Positions 34,595 through 43,648 of a stretch of DNA of 64,000 nt are shown one piece after another. The position numbers were made by a program, and so were the translations under genes. Position 1 is the first letter of the stretch; each line of letters starts with the position of its first letter. Source of the stretch: DATKNA01 sp963786765 (GTDB taxonomy: Bacteria > Actinomycetota > Actinomycetes > Actinomycetales > Kineosporiaceae); the NCBI GenBank assembly GCA_963786765.1, contig CAWBAJ010000008.1, positions 124,001 to 188,000 of the forward strand. Reading direction: 5' to 3'. Under the pieces are notes generated by a model. The model was not told the origin of the DNA. It saw only the letters and a list, made by a program, of their open reading frames with translations, and searched no databases.

Positions 34595-35464
34595 CTATCG
34601 GGAGCGGCGGGCGCGCGCGACCACGGCGAGGAGTTCGGCGAGGTCGCGGGGGTCGCCCACCCGATGCCGGGCGACCGTGCGCCCCTTGCCGACCTTGACG
34701 GTCACGTCGCCGGCGTCGTCGTCGAGCACGGCGAAGGCGCGCTCGTCCGTGGTGTCGTCGCCGGCGAAGAACACGCCCCCGTGCTCCAGCCCGAGATCGG
34801 CCCGCAGCCGCCGCAGCGCCCGTCCCTTCGTCACGTCGGTGACAGCGAGCTCGACGACCTCCTTGCCGCGCAGCACGTGCACGTCCGGCCAGCTGCCGGG
34901 GCCCTGCAGCACGTCGCTGGTCGCCCCGATGGCCGCCTCCCGGTCGGCGCGACGCGTGTGCAGCACGACGGCGGCGGGTTTCTCCTCCATGGTGGTGCCG
35001 GGGTGGACGTCGACGATGTCCTCGACCGCGTCCCGGACGTAGGCCAGGAGCTGGGCCTCGTTGTCGTCGAGCAGGTCGTCGTCGTCGCTGCCGGGGCCGA
35101 GCTCGTCGTCGTCCGCGACCAGGTCGCTCTCGTCGATCTCGGCGCCGTGGCTGCCGACGAGGGCCACTCCCTCGAGGTGGTCGATCAGCCCCCGCAACTC
35201 GTCGAGGGGGCGGCCCGAGATGACCGCGACGTGGGTGTGGGGCAGACCGGCGAGAGCCTTGATCGCCTCGACGGCGAGCGGCAGCGGCTCCGCGTTGTCG
35301 GGGTCCTCGACGATCGGCGCGAGGGTGCCGTCGAAGTCCATGGCGAGGAGGATGCGGTCCTGCGTGACGAAGGCCTCGAGCGCTCGGCGCAGCTGCGGAT
35401 CAGGGGCGGTAGCAGTCGACCGCGTACCGCCCTCGACTCGCTCTGGCTCCGTCACCGTGTCCAT
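34595..35464 (-). CDS. otsB: Trehalose-6-phosphate phosphatase
   Basis: 289 residues, HAD superfamily. Catalytic DFDGT at residues 43-47 (Asp43 nucleophile, Asp45 acid/base), AVISGRPLDELRGLI (motif II), a conserved Lys in VVELAVTDVTKGRAL, and GDDTTDERAF (motifs III/IV). Removes phosphate from trehalose-6-phosphate, giving the stress protectant trehalose. A very acidic insert of about 25 residues (DDDELGPGSDDDDLLDDNE) follows GSHGAEIDES and is unusual. ATG at 35464, AGGAGG 5 nt upstream. Encoded right after otsA on the same strand, 46 nt away. Confidence 0.93.
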   Translation of the reverse strand: MDTVTEPERVEGGTRSTATAPDPQLRRALEAFVTQDRILLAMDFDGTLAPIVEDPDNAEPLPLAVEAIKALAGLPHTHVAVISGRPLDELRGLIDHLEGVALVGSHGAEIDESDLVADDDELGPGSDDDDLLDDNEAQLLAYVRDAVEDIVDVHPGTTMEEKPAAVVLHTRRADREAAIGATSDVLQGPGSWPDVHVLRGKEVVELAVTDVTKGRALRRLRADLGLEHGGVFFAGDDTTDERAFAVLDDDAGDVTVKVGKGRTVARHRVGDPRDLAELLAVVARARRSR

Positions 35465-35510
35465 CGCCGCCTCCTGGCGGGTCGCCTCTACGCGGACCCG
35501 CGTCTCCGCC

Positions 35511-37106
35511 TCATCGCTGCGCCTGCTCGAGATACCCCGTCGGGTCGTTCCCGGTCAGCTCTACATCGACGGCCATCCTCGGTGCTTGAGCTGAACCCGA
35601 GGTGTCCCGCGCGCTGACGCCGTCCATCGGCCCGAGGTCCGGGACGTCGACCGGTGCCGGGAGGTCGTCGTCGCCGGCCGGGTCCTCCAGCTGGTGCGCA
35701 TTGGCGGCGGCGCTCTTCTCCAGGACGCGCAGGAAGTCCCCCGCCCATCGGGCGACGTCGTGGTCGCTCACGCGCTTGCGCATGGAACGCATCCGCCGGG
35801 CGGTCTCCTTCCGGGGGGCCGTCGCCGCCCGGACGATCGCGTTCTTCATGCCCTCGATGTCGTGCGGGTTGACGATGTAGGCCTGCGGCAGCTCGATCGC
35901 GGCGCCGGTGAACTCGCTCAGGACCAGGCCGCCGCGCTCGTCGTGCCGGCTCGCGATGTACTCCTTGGCCACGAGGTTCATGCCGTCGCGCAGCGCCGTG
36001 ACGAGCAGCACGTCGGCCGCGAGGTACAGCGCGACGAGCTCCTCCTTCGGGAACGACTTGTGCAGGTAGTGCACGGCCGGCCGGCCGAGCCGGGAGTGCT
36101 CGCCGTTGATCCGCCCGACGGTGACCTCGACCTCCTCGCGCAGTGCGCGATAGCTGTCCACGCGCTCCCGGCTCGGTGTCGCGACCTGGACGAACACCGT
36201 CCCCGGGATCTTCAGCCGCTCGTCGGCGTACAGCTCCTGCACCGCCTGCAGCCGGTGCAGGATGCCCTTGGTGTAGTCGAGCCGATCCACCCCCAGCAGC
36301 ACCAGCTCGGGGTTCCCGAGGTCGGCGCGGATGCGGCGGGCCCGCTCGACGACCTCCGGCCGGCGGGCGATCTCGCCGATGCTGTCGGCGTCCACGGAGA
36401 TCGGGAACGCCTGGGCCCGCACCTGCCGCTCGCCGCCGAGGCCCGGGGCGCGGACGGTGCCACGCCGGGTGACCAGCCCCGCCCGCCGGCACGCCCGCAG
36501 GAAGTTGCTGGCGTCCGCCGGCCGCTGGAAGCCCACGAGGTCGGCGCCGAGCAGGCCGTCGAGCACCTGGCGCCGCCAGGGCAGCTGGGCGAACAGCTCG
36601 TAGGGCGGGAACGGGATGTGGTTGAAGAAGCCGATCCGCAGGTCCGGCCGGACGTCGCGCAGGAGCCGCGGCACGAGCTGCAGCTGGTAGTCCTGCACCC
36701 ACACCATCGCACCGGTCTCGGCGGTCGTGGCGGCGACGTCGGCGAAGCGGCGGTTGACGTCGAGGTAGGTGTCCCACCAGTGCCGGTGGTAGTGGGGCGT
36801 CGCGATGACGTCGTGGTAGAGCGGCCACAGCGTGGCGTTGGACATGCCCTCGTAGTACTCGGCGATCTCCCGGGACGACAGCGGCACGGCGACGAGGTGG
36901 GTGTCGTCGGCCTCGAACGGCGGCGGGGCCTCCCCCTCGGAGCCCGTCCAGCCCACCCAGGCGCCGCGGTAGGTGCGCATCACGGGTTCCAGGGCCGAGA
37001 CCAGGCCACCAGGGCTCGGCCGCCAGGCGACCTCGCCGTCCGGCTTCTCGGCCCGGTCGACCGGCAGGCGGTTGGCGATGACCACGAAGTCGCAACGATC
37101 CGGCAC
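35511..37106 (-). CDS. otsA: Alpha,alpha-trehalose-phosphate synthase (UDP/GDP-glucose)
   Basis: 531 residues, GT20 family. Conserved segments: DFVVIANRLPVDRAE, GGLVSALEPVMRTYRGAWVG, VWVQDYQLQLVPRLLRDVRP, IGFFNHIPFPPYELFAQLPW, LLGVDRLDYTKGILHRLQAV, YRALREEVEVTVGRING and LVTALRDGMNLVAKEYIASR. Joins glucose from a nucleotide-sugar to glucose-6-phosphate; OtsB then dephosphorylates. The GTG at 37106 is chosen with GGGG about 9 nt upstream; GTG 37115 is possible. The last 50 residues are low-complexity and family-unlike. Confidence 0.94.
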   Translation of the reverse strand: MPDRCDFVVIANRLPVDRAEKPDGEVAWRPSPGGLVSALEPVMRTYRGAWVGWTGSEGEAPPPFEADDTHLVAVPLSSREIAEYYEGMSNATLWPLYHDVIATPHYHRHWWDTYLDVNRRFADVAATTAETGAMVWVQDYQLQLVPRLLRDVRPDLRIGFFNHIPFPPYELFAQLPWRRQVLDGLLGADLVGFQRPADASNFLRACRRAGLVTRRGTVRAPGLGGERQVRAQAFPISVDADSIGEIARRPEVVERARRIRADLGNPELVLLGVDRLDYTKGILHRLQAVQELYADERLKIPGTVFVQVATPSRERVDSYRALREEVEVTVGRINGEHSRLGRPAVHYLHKSFPKEELVALYLAADVLLVTALRDGMNLVAKEYIASRHDERGGLVLSEFTGAAIELPQAYIVNPHDIEGMKNAIVRAATAPRKETARRMRSMRKRVSDHDVARWAGDFLRVLEKSAAANAHQLEDPAGDDDLPAPVDVPDLGPMDGVSARDTSGSAQAPRMAVDVELTGNDPTGYLEQAQR

Positions 37107-37171
37107 CGCTCGCACCCCCTGTCCGTCCAGGACTTCAGTGTCGAGTATCGACCCGCGGGCGCGTCCCGCAC

Positions 37172-38812
37172 TCACGCCGATGTCAGCAACCCCTTCTCCC
37201 GGACGAGTCCGAGCGCCAGGGTCCGGTACCCCGCGTCGGCGAACAGGACGACGATCCGGTCGCCCTCGTAGTGGCTGACGGTCCCCTGCCCCCACTCGGC
37301 GTGCGTGACCTGTGAGCCGATCGGGAAGGGACGGTCGGCCGCCTCCTCGCTCGTGCCGGCCTCGCAGTTGTCGCAGTTCATGCAACGGCCGGGGTACTCC
37401 TCCCCCAGCAGCTCGAGCACGACCCGCCGGCGGCAGTCCGTGGTCTCCGCGTAGGCGCGGATCATGTCCAGCCGGGACCGGTCGAACTCGCGCCGCCGGT
37501 CCCGCTCGAGGAGCGCTTCCTCCACCACGGACGCCGGATCGCGGCGGGCGCCGGCCCGCAGTTCCAGGCCGCCGCGGCGGCGCTTGACGGCGTTCCCGGC
37601 GGTCAGGACGCCGAGGACCTGAGCCGCCCGCCGCCGGGAGAGGCCGGCGCGCTCCTCGACGTCGGCCCGGCCCACCGGCCCGTCGGCATCCAGGAGGAGC
37701 TTCACCACCGCCGTCAGGTCGTCCTCGCGGACGCCGCCGCCGGACTCCAGGTAGCGGCCCAGGGCGAAGTCCTCCAGCCGGAAGAACAGCTCGGCCCGGC
37801 CCGGCTCCCCGTCACGCGCTGCGCGGCCCGCCTCCTGGAAGTACTGGTCGACGCTGGTCGGCGGGCCGGCGTGCAGGACGGCGCGAACGTCGGGACGGTC
37901 GACGCCCATGCCGAAGGCGTTCGTCGCGACGATCGTCTGCGCCCGCCCCTCCAGGAACGCATCGGCCGTCTCACGCCGCTGCCGGGTGGCCAGGCCGGCG
38001 TGGTAGATCTCGGCCGGACGGCCGGCGTCCGCGAGCGCCGCAGCCAGCTCCCCGCATCGCCGGCGGGTCGGGGCGTAGACGATGACCGCCCCGTCGACGC
38101 CGACGGCGGTCTCGACCAGTGCCTCGTCGCGCTCCCGGTTGCCCGCGAACAGCCGGGCGCCCAGCCGGATCTCGGGACGGTCCGCGTTGCCGACGATGAC
38201 GGCGGGGTCGCGCATCGCGAGCCGCTCGGCGATGTCGCGGCGGACCCGGGGCGCCGCGGTCGCGGTCAGCGCCAGCACGCGGGGATGGTGCAGGCGCTCC
38301 ACGACGGAACCGATGAGCAGGTAGTCGGGCCGGAAGCTGTGCCCCCACTCGCTCACGCAATGCGCCTCGTCGACGACGAGCAGGCTGGGCCGGCCCTTCT
38401 CGATCTCGTCGAGCACCTCGGCGTTGCCCAGCTGCTCGGGAGCCAGCAGGAGCATCTCGATCTGCCCGGCGGCGAAGGCCTCGAGCGCCTCGCGCCGGGT
38501 CCGCTCGCTGCGCGCCGAGCTGATGGAGGCCGTGGGGTGGCCGTGCTCGCGCAGGGACTGGACCTGGTCACGTTGCAGCGCGATGGTCGGGCTGATCACG
38601 AGGGTCGGCCCGTCGAGCAGGTAGCCGGCGGTCTCGTAGACGGCCGTCTTGCCGGTCCCGGTCGCCAGGACGGCGATCGTGTCCCGCACGAGCACTGCCT
38701 CGACGGCCTCGCGCTGGCCGGGCCGGAGGGTTTCGACGTCCGCGGCCATGAGGGCCGCCTCCGCGACGACGTCGCGATCCTCGTCGAGGGCGGGGGTCTC
38801 GGTGGTCGTCAC
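37172..38812 (-). CDS. RecQ-family ATP-dependent DNA helicase
   Basis: 546 residues. SF2 motifs: LRPGQREAVEAVLVRDTIAV with Walker A ATGTGKT (50-56), VVDEAHCVSEWGHSFRPDYL, LTATAAPRVRRDI, VIVYAPTRRR, IVATNAFGMGVDRPDVRAVL and QEAGRAARDG. The RecQ zinc region is reduced to DCRRRVVLELLGEEYPGRCM NCDNC, and no HRDC domain follows, so this is the short actinobacterial type. A C-terminal SH3-like segment (IGSQVTHAEWGQGTVSHYEG) follows. Likely acts in DNA repair. GTG at 38812, just behind a hairpin that includes its purine-rich ribosome-binding region. Confidence 0.88.
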   Translation of the reverse strand: MTTTETPALDEDRDVVAEAALMAADVETLRPGQREAVEAVLVRDTIAVLATGTGKTAVYETAGYLLDGPTLVISPTIALQRDQVQSLREHGHPTASISSARSERTRREALEAFAAGQIEMLLLAPEQLGNAEVLDEIEKGRPSLLVVDEAHCVSEWGHSFRPDYLLIGSVVERLHHPRVLALTATAAPRVRRDIAERLAMRDPAVIVGNADRPEIRLGARLFAGNRERDEALVETAVGVDGAVIVYAPTRRRCGELAAALADAGRPAEIYHAGLATRQRRETADAFLEGRAQTIVATNAFGMGVDRPDVRAVLHAGPPTSVDQYFQEAGRAARDGEPGRAELFFRLEDFALGRYLESGGGVREDDLTAVVKLLLDADGPVGRADVEERAGLSRRRAAQVLGVLTAGNAVKRRRGGLELRAGARRDPASVVEEALLERDRRREFDRSRLDMIRAYAETTDCRRRVVLELLGEEYPGRCMNCDNCEAGTSEEAADRPFPIGSQVTHAEWGQGTVSHYEGDRIVVLFADAGYRTLALGLVREKGLLTSA

Positions 38813-38814
38813 CC

Positions 38815-38832
38815 GGGAGGGTTACCCCTCCC
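38815..38832 (-). promoter_or_regulatory. Hairpin over the recQ-type gene ribosome-binding region
   Basis: GGGAGGG-TTAC-CCCTCCC (38815-38821, 38826-38832) forms a perfect 7-bp stem only 2 nt before the GTG. On the mRNA the purine arm would be the ribosome-binding site and would be masked when paired. Confidence 0.35.
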
Positions 38833-38888
38833 CCCGGCCTTCAATCCGGATGCGCCGGTCGCCTCCGTCACCCCCGCCTGGTAGGACA

Positions 38889-39666
38889 TCAGCCGGCGGT
38901 CGCCACCAGCTCGCCCAGCTCCTGCTCGACGGGCTCGGCCGGGCCGCCCCGGGCGATCGCCACGAGTGCCTCGTCGAGGGCGTCCAGCTCGTCGTCGTCG
39001 AAGTCCGCCGCCTCCGGATCCCGCCGCCACGACCTCAGGTTGAGCACGTGCAGCGCCGCCATCTCGCTGGGCTTCTGCACCAGGGGCCGGACGCCGGCAC
39101 GTTCCACGACGAGGCCGGCGGCGGCCGCGTGCTCCGCCAGTCGCGCGCCGACGTCCAGGGCCTGGCCGTGCCGTTGCTGCAACTCGGCCACGAGCTCGTA
39201 GTAGCGGCCGAGCGCCGGGTCGCGGCTGACCAGCTTCGCGGTCTCCTGCACGAGAAGCCGGCCGCCGGGCGCAGAGCGCACGGGCCCATCCGCGCAGCGC
39301 CGCGGCGGGCGCGCCCAGATGGGTGAGCAGGAACCGGGCGAACACCAGGTCCGCTCCGGCGACCGGCAGGGGCTGCGTGACGTCGTCCTCGACGATCTCG
39401 ACCTCGGGCAGGTCCGCGAGCTGCTCGCGGGCGAGCGCGGCGTAGGCGGGCGAGCGTTCGACGCCCACCAGCCGGGAAGGCTCCAGCACGGTGTGCAGGA
39501 GCCGTGTGCTGTGACCGGGCCCGCAACCCAGGTCGACCGCGAGGCCGACCCGGGCCGGAGCCCAGCGTGCCAACAGCGAGCGTGTCGGCTGCTCGTAGAC
39601 ATGGGCCAACAGGTCGAGCCGGCCGGCCGCCGTCGCGTCGTCCCCGAAGGTGTACGTGTCCGCCAC
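38889..39666 (-). CDS. SAM-dependent methyltransferase (frameshifted)
   Basis: About 258 residues. N-terminal frame: VADTYTFGDDATAAGRLDLL, motif I GLAVDLGCGPGHSTRLLHTV, RLVGVERSPAYAALAREQLA, EIVEDDVTQPLPVAGADLVF ARFLLTHL. Near 39276 one base is gained or lost and the second frame carries on APGGRLLVQETAKLVSRDPA (motif III), ALDVGARLAEHAAAAGLVVE and a C-terminal helix. Class I type, substrate unknown. GTG at 39666 is 5 nt past the sulfurtransferase stop, so the two are probably co-transcribed. Confidence 0.75.
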
Positions 39667-39671
39667 GCGCG

Positions 39672-40580
39672 TCAGTGCTGCGCGACCGAGCCCGGGTCCT
39701 CGCCGCGGACGATGGGCACCCGGACGGTGTTGCCCCACTCGGTCCACGAGCCGTCGTAGTTGCGCACGCTCTCGAAGCCCAGCAGATAGGTCAGCACGAA
39801 CCAGGTGTGGCTCGAGCGCTCGCCGATCCGGCAGTAGGCGATCACGTCGTCGCCCGGCTTGAGGCCCTGCTCGCCGATGTAGATCGCCTCGAGCTCCTCG
39901 CGGCCCTTGAACGTCGCGTCGTCGGCGGCGGCACGGGCCCACGGGACGCTTCGCGCGCCCGGGATGTGACCGCCGCGCAGCGTGCCCTCCTGCGGGTAGT
40001 CGGGCATGTGCGTCCGCTCGCCCGTGTACTCCTGGGGGGACCGGACGTCGATCAGCGGGTGCCCGGCGTCGCCGAGGTGCTCGAGCACGTCCACCTTGAA
40101 CGCCCGGATCGGCGCGTCGTGGCGCTCGACCACGGGGTATTCGACGGGCGCGGGCGCCGGGACGTCGGTCGTGAGCTCGCGGCCCTCGGCGATCCACTTC
40201 GTCCGGCCGCCGTCGAGCAGGCGCACGTCCTCGTGGCCGAACAGCCGGAAGACCCACAGCGCGTACGCCGCCCACCAGTTGCTCTTGTCGCCGTAGATCA
40301 CCACGGTGGTGTCGCGGCCGATGCCCTTGGAGCCCATCAGCCGGGCGAACCGGGGGCCGTCGACGTAGTCGCGGGTGACCTCGTCGTTGAGCTCGGTGTA
40401 CCAGTCGACCTTGACCGCGCCGGGGATGTGCCCGGTGTCGTAGAGCAGCACGTCCTCGTCGCTCTCGACGACGACCAGCCCCGGGTCGCCGAGGTGTTCC
40501 GCGAGCCAGCCGGTGGTGACGAGCCGTTCCGGGTGCGCGTACTGGCCGAGCTTGGGGTCCTGGTCGAGGGCGGCAGGCAT
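39672..40580 (-). CDS. Thiosulfate/3-mercaptopyruvate sulfurtransferase (two rhodanese domains)
   Basis: 302 residues. Tandem rhodanese domains: the inactive N-terminal one (LVVVESDEDVLLYDTGHIPG AVKVDW...VVIYGDKSNWWAAYALW) and the catalytic one (HPLIDVRSPQEYTGERTHMP, GGHIPGARSVPWARA, DVIAYCRIGERSSHTWFVLT), with the active-site Cys in YCRIGERS. Transfers sulfane sulfur to cyanide or thiols in the cytosol. The ATG at 40580 has a good GGAGGAG 8 nt upstream. The reading frame is open upstream through the membrane-protein gene, which matters for that gene rather than this one. Confidence 0.92.
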   Translation of the reverse strand: MPAALDQDPKLGQYAHPERLVTTGWLAEHLGDPGLVVVESDEDVLLYDTGHIPGAVKVDWYTELNDEVTRDYVDGPRFARLMGSKGIGRDTTVVIYGDKSNWWAAYALWVFRLFGHEDVRLLDGGRTKWIAEGRELTTDVPAPAPVEYPVVERHDAPIRAFKVDVLEHLGDAGHPLIDVRSPQEYTGERTHMPDYPQEGTLRGGHIPGARSVPWARAAADDATFKGREELEAIYIGEQGLKPGDDVIAYCRIGERSSHTWFVLTYLLGFESVRNYDGSWTEWGNTVRVPIVRGEDPGSVAQH

Positions 40581-41294
40581 CAGGGTCTCCTCCTGGGGGG
40601 TGTCCCGGCCAGCTAACCCCGGCCTCGTTGAGGCGTCAAACCCGGCTCCCGATGCTGGTCTGACGCCCCCCGCAGCGGCCCTCCCGACGAGCAGCAGGGC
40701 GCCGCCGGCCGCCCCGACGCCGATCGCTGTGACATGACCGACGGCGGCCACGTCCCATCGCGTCAGCCCCTCGAACAGGGACGGGACGAGCACACCGAAC
40801 CCGAGCGCCGCGGCCACCCGCCAGAGGCGCCCGCGGGCGACGACGAGGGTCGCGATCAGCACGCCGACGATGACGAACGACGGCCCGACGTCGACGATCG
40901 CCCGCGCGGCCGGCGGCTCGAGACCGCGGGAGATGCGGATCGCCAGCACGCCCTCGCTGACCGCCGTCCCGATCAGGTGCGCCGCGAGCGCGACGGCCAC
41001 GGCCCGCACGGGCCCGACAGCCGCGACCAGGCCCGCCAGGCCCAGGGCCGCGAGCACCACCCATGCGGCGGCGTCGTTCTCGGACAGCACCGCGGACGCC
41101 GCGAGCGAGCGCACCGGGTGCGAGCCGAGGTTGTCCAGATTGGTGCTGGCTGCCGCCAGCCATGCCCGGCGGCTGTCGGCGTCCAGGGCCGCCAGCGCGC
41201 CCCACCCGGCCGCCAGCGCCAACGGGTAGACCAGGGCCGGCCACCACCGGAGCGCGCAGAATCGCGACGACCGCCACGACCGCGACGATGGCAT
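40581..41294 (-). CDS. Rhomboid-like integral membrane protein, stop codon not visible in frame
   Basis: About 235 residues with five to six membrane helices. It resembles actinobacterial rhomboid-like proteins: LAAASTNLDNLGSHPVRSLA then a large hydrophobic core, ALAAHLIGTAVSEGVLA, IVDVGPSFVIVGVLIATLVV and AAVGHVTAIGVGAAGGALLL. The serine protease GxSG is not evident. The frame has no stop before the sulfurtransferase ATG and would give a fused protein of about 540 residues; a one-base change near 40640 would create a stop, so the end given is arbitrary. Its ATG at 41294 overlaps the ATG of the divergent oxidase gene in CATG. Confidence 0.6.
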
Positions 41295-42568
41295 GGTGAC
41301 GAACCTACGCACCTGGGCCGGGAACCTGACGTACGCCGCCCGCGAACTGCTCGAGCCCCGGTCCCTCGACGACCTGCGGCATGCCGTCGCCGGATCGACC
41401 CGGCTGCGGGCGCTCGGCACCCGGCACTCGTTCAGCGCCGTCGCCGACACGACCGGCGACCTCGTGTCCGTCGCGCGGCTCCCCCGCCGCCTCGAGATCG
41501 ACGCCGGGGCGCGGACGGCGACGGTGTCGGCGGGACTGCGCTACGGGGAGGTCGTCCCCGAGCTGGACGCCGTGGGCCTCGCGCTGGCGAACCTCGGCTC
41601 GCTGCCGCACATCTCCGTGGGTGGGGCGACGGCGACCGGAACGCACGGCTCGGGGGAGGCCAACCAGGTGCTCGCTTCGTCCGTGGCCGCGATCGAGGTG
41701 GTCACCGCGAGTGGGGAGTGGTCCGATGGACCGGGAGGACCGAGCGCTTCGCCGGTGCGGTCGATCGCTCTCGGGACGCCTCGGTGTGGTCACGGCGCTC
41801 ACGCTCGACCTCGTGCCGTCGTTCGAGGTCCGGCAGGAGGTGCACCTGGGGCTGCCCGCCGCCGCCGCGCTCGAGCACCTCGACGCCCTGGTCGCCGGCG
41901 CCTACAGCGTGAGCCTCTTCACGCAGTGGGTGGAGCCCTGGGAGTTCCAGGTCCTGAGCAAGCACCGGACGCCGACGGCCGGCGGGCCCGACCGTGCCGC
42001 TGCTGCCGCCCTCGCCGAGGAGCTCGGCGCCCGGCCGGCCGAGGGGCCGTGGCACATGGTGCCGGGCATGCCGCCCGAGAACTGCACGGAGCAGCTCGGG
42101 GGTCCCCGGCCGCTGGCATGCGCGCCTGCCGCACTTCAAGCTCGAGTTCACCCCGAGCAGCGGCGACGAGCTGCAGAGCGAGTACTTCGTGGCCCGGTCC
42201 GACGGCGCCGGCCGCACTCGCCGCCGTCGCGGAAGTCGCGGGACGTCATGGCGCCCGTGCTGCAGGTCAGCGGATTCGTACGATCGCCCGAGACGAGCTC
42301 TGGCTAGCCCCGCGAGCGGGCGTGAGACGCTCGCGCTCCACTTCACCTGGGTCGAGGACACGGCGGCGGTGCTGCCGGCGGTCCGCGCGGTCGAGCAGGC
42401 GCTGGCGCCGTTCGCAGCTCGTCCGCACTGGGGCAAGGTGTTCGCCACCCGGGCCCCTCCCGTCCGGCGATGTACCCGCGATTGGCCGAGGCGAACGCAC
42501 TGGCGAAGGAGTTCGACCCCGGCGGCAAGTTCAGCAACGCCTTCGTCGAGGAGTACGTCGAGGGCTAG
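41293..42568 (+). pseudogene. D-arabinono-1,4-lactone oxidase / FAD-linked sugar-lactone oxidase, broken by many indels
   Basis: Pieces of a flavoprotein of about 420 residues lie in all three frames. Frame 1: TWAGNLTYAARELLEPRSLD, RALGTRHSFSAVADT, LGSLPHISVGGATATGTHGS (FAD-binding PP loop region). Then SGRLGVVTALTLDLVPSFEV and FTQWVEPWEFQVLSKHRTPT; then LPHFKLEFTPSSGDELQSEY; then RIRTIARDELWLAP; then LALHFTWVEDTAAVLPAVRA; then MYPRLAEANALAKEFDPGGK FSNAFVEEYV and stop. At least six changes are needed between 41730 and 42470. The C-terminal CG-type motif matches the ALO/gulonolactone oxidase family. It may be a real pseudogene or a poorly sequenced stretch. Its stop overlaps that of the pilin-like gene in CTAG. 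Confidence 0.7.
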
Positions 42569-43012
42569 GGCGCCGCGGGCTCCCCGGTCGTAGGCACCGG
42601 AGGCGTGCTCGTCGGTGTCGGGGTGGGGGTCCGCGTCGGCGTCGGCGTCGGCGTCGATGTTCCGCTGGGTTGCGTCGTCGCACTCGGCGGCTGGCTCGTC
42701 GCCGACGGCTTCGCCGGGTCCGAGGACTGCCCGGTGTGCCCGTCGGCCGCGCCACCTCCGGCACTGCCCCCCGGGGTTCCGCCACCGGCACCACCGACGG
42801 CCGTGCTCCCCGGACACGCGGTCGCGCCGGACGACTGCCACTGCTGGATCAGGCACGTCAGGTCGCCGACGATCGGCTTGACGGCGACGCCGACCCCGAG
42901 GCAGACGACGGAACCGATCGAGTGCCACCAGGAGGCCGTACTCCGCACTCGCTGCGCCACGGGACGCGCTGCGTCGCGGCGCAGCCTCCGGCTCGACGCG
43001 CCGAGCTCGCAC
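42565..43012 (-). CDS. Flp-type pilin-like protein with long Pro/Thr-rich tail (frameshifted)
   Basis: About 148 residues after one correction. The N-terminus VRARRVEPEAAPRRSASRGA ASAEYGLLVAL followed in another frame by IGSVVCLGVGVAVKPIVGDL matches a class III (Flp/Tad) prepilin: Gly then AASAEY (the G|xxxxEY cleavage rule) and a single hydrophobic helix. One extra G near 42917 joins the frames. Beyond the helix come two or three Cys, a Gly/Ala stretch, then a tail of TPTPTPTRTPTPTPTSTPP, unlike ordinary short Flp pilins. The GTG at 43012 sits 7 nt after AAGGGGAGAGG. No tad genes are visible here. Surface display is inference. Confidence 0.6.
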
Positions 43013-43183
43013 TGACAGACCTCTCCCCTTGCACCTCGACGTGGTGGTCTTCCACGATCGCCCCCCGGCGCTCGTCCCCAGGGCCATTCTGCGACGATCC
43101 GTGCCCCCGCGGAGGAGAGATGGCAGTTGTTCCCATGATCGTGACGGTGAGTGAGCCGAGGCTCGAGGCACCGAGCGAGCCGC

Positions 43184-43189
43184 TAGTTT
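43184..43189 (+). promoter_or_regulatory. -10 element of a leaderless promoter for the thioesterase gene
   Basis: TAGTTT (TANNNT) followed by 6 nt and the ATG at 43196, with no Shine-Dalgarno sequence. It lies in the 183-bp gap divergent from the pilin-like gene. Confidence 0.5.
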
Positions 43190-43195
43190 GCGCGC

Positions 43196-43642
43196 ATGAC
43201 TGAGCAGAGCAGCGCCGCCGCTGCGTCGATGACCACGGGTGGGTTCGTCGAGCTCCTGGGCCTGCGCTTCGACGAGGTCGACACCTGACCGCGTCGTTCT
43301 GAGCTGGGACGTGACACCCGCGCTGCACCAGCCCTACGGCATCGTGCACGGCGGCGTCTACGCGTCCGCGGTCGGACCGCCGCCAGCATCGCCGCGGCCG
43401 CCTGGCTCGGTGAGCGCGGCCAGGTGGTCGGGGTGAGCAACTCGACGGACTTCCTCCGCGCGGTTCGCGACGGCAGTCTGCGCGCCGTCGCCGAGCCCGT
43501 CCACCGCGGGCGCCTGCAGCAGCTGTGGCTGGTGGAGATCCGGGACGAGAGCGAGCGGCTCGTGGCCCGCGGCCAGGTCCGGTTGCAGAACATCCCCGAC
43601 GCCGACCGCCTCGGCGGGCGGGAACCGTCGACGGGGCGCTGA
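43196..43642 (+). CDS. PaaI-type hotdog-fold thioesterase (two frameshifts)
   Basis: About 148 residues. MTTGGFVELLGLRFDEVDT is followed by an early TGA caused by an extra base near 43288; the next frame gives DRVVLSWDVTPALHQPYGIV HGGVYASAV, with the hotdog signature HGG; near 43372 the frame shifts again to RTAASIAAAAWLGERGQVVG VSNSTDFLRAV and the end RLVARGQVRLQNI. Family members hydrolyse aromatic or acyl-CoA thioesters. The ATG is preceded by a leaderless-type -10. Two breaks in a small conserved protein suggest sequence error. Confidence 0.75.
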
Positions 43643-43648
43643 GCTCTG

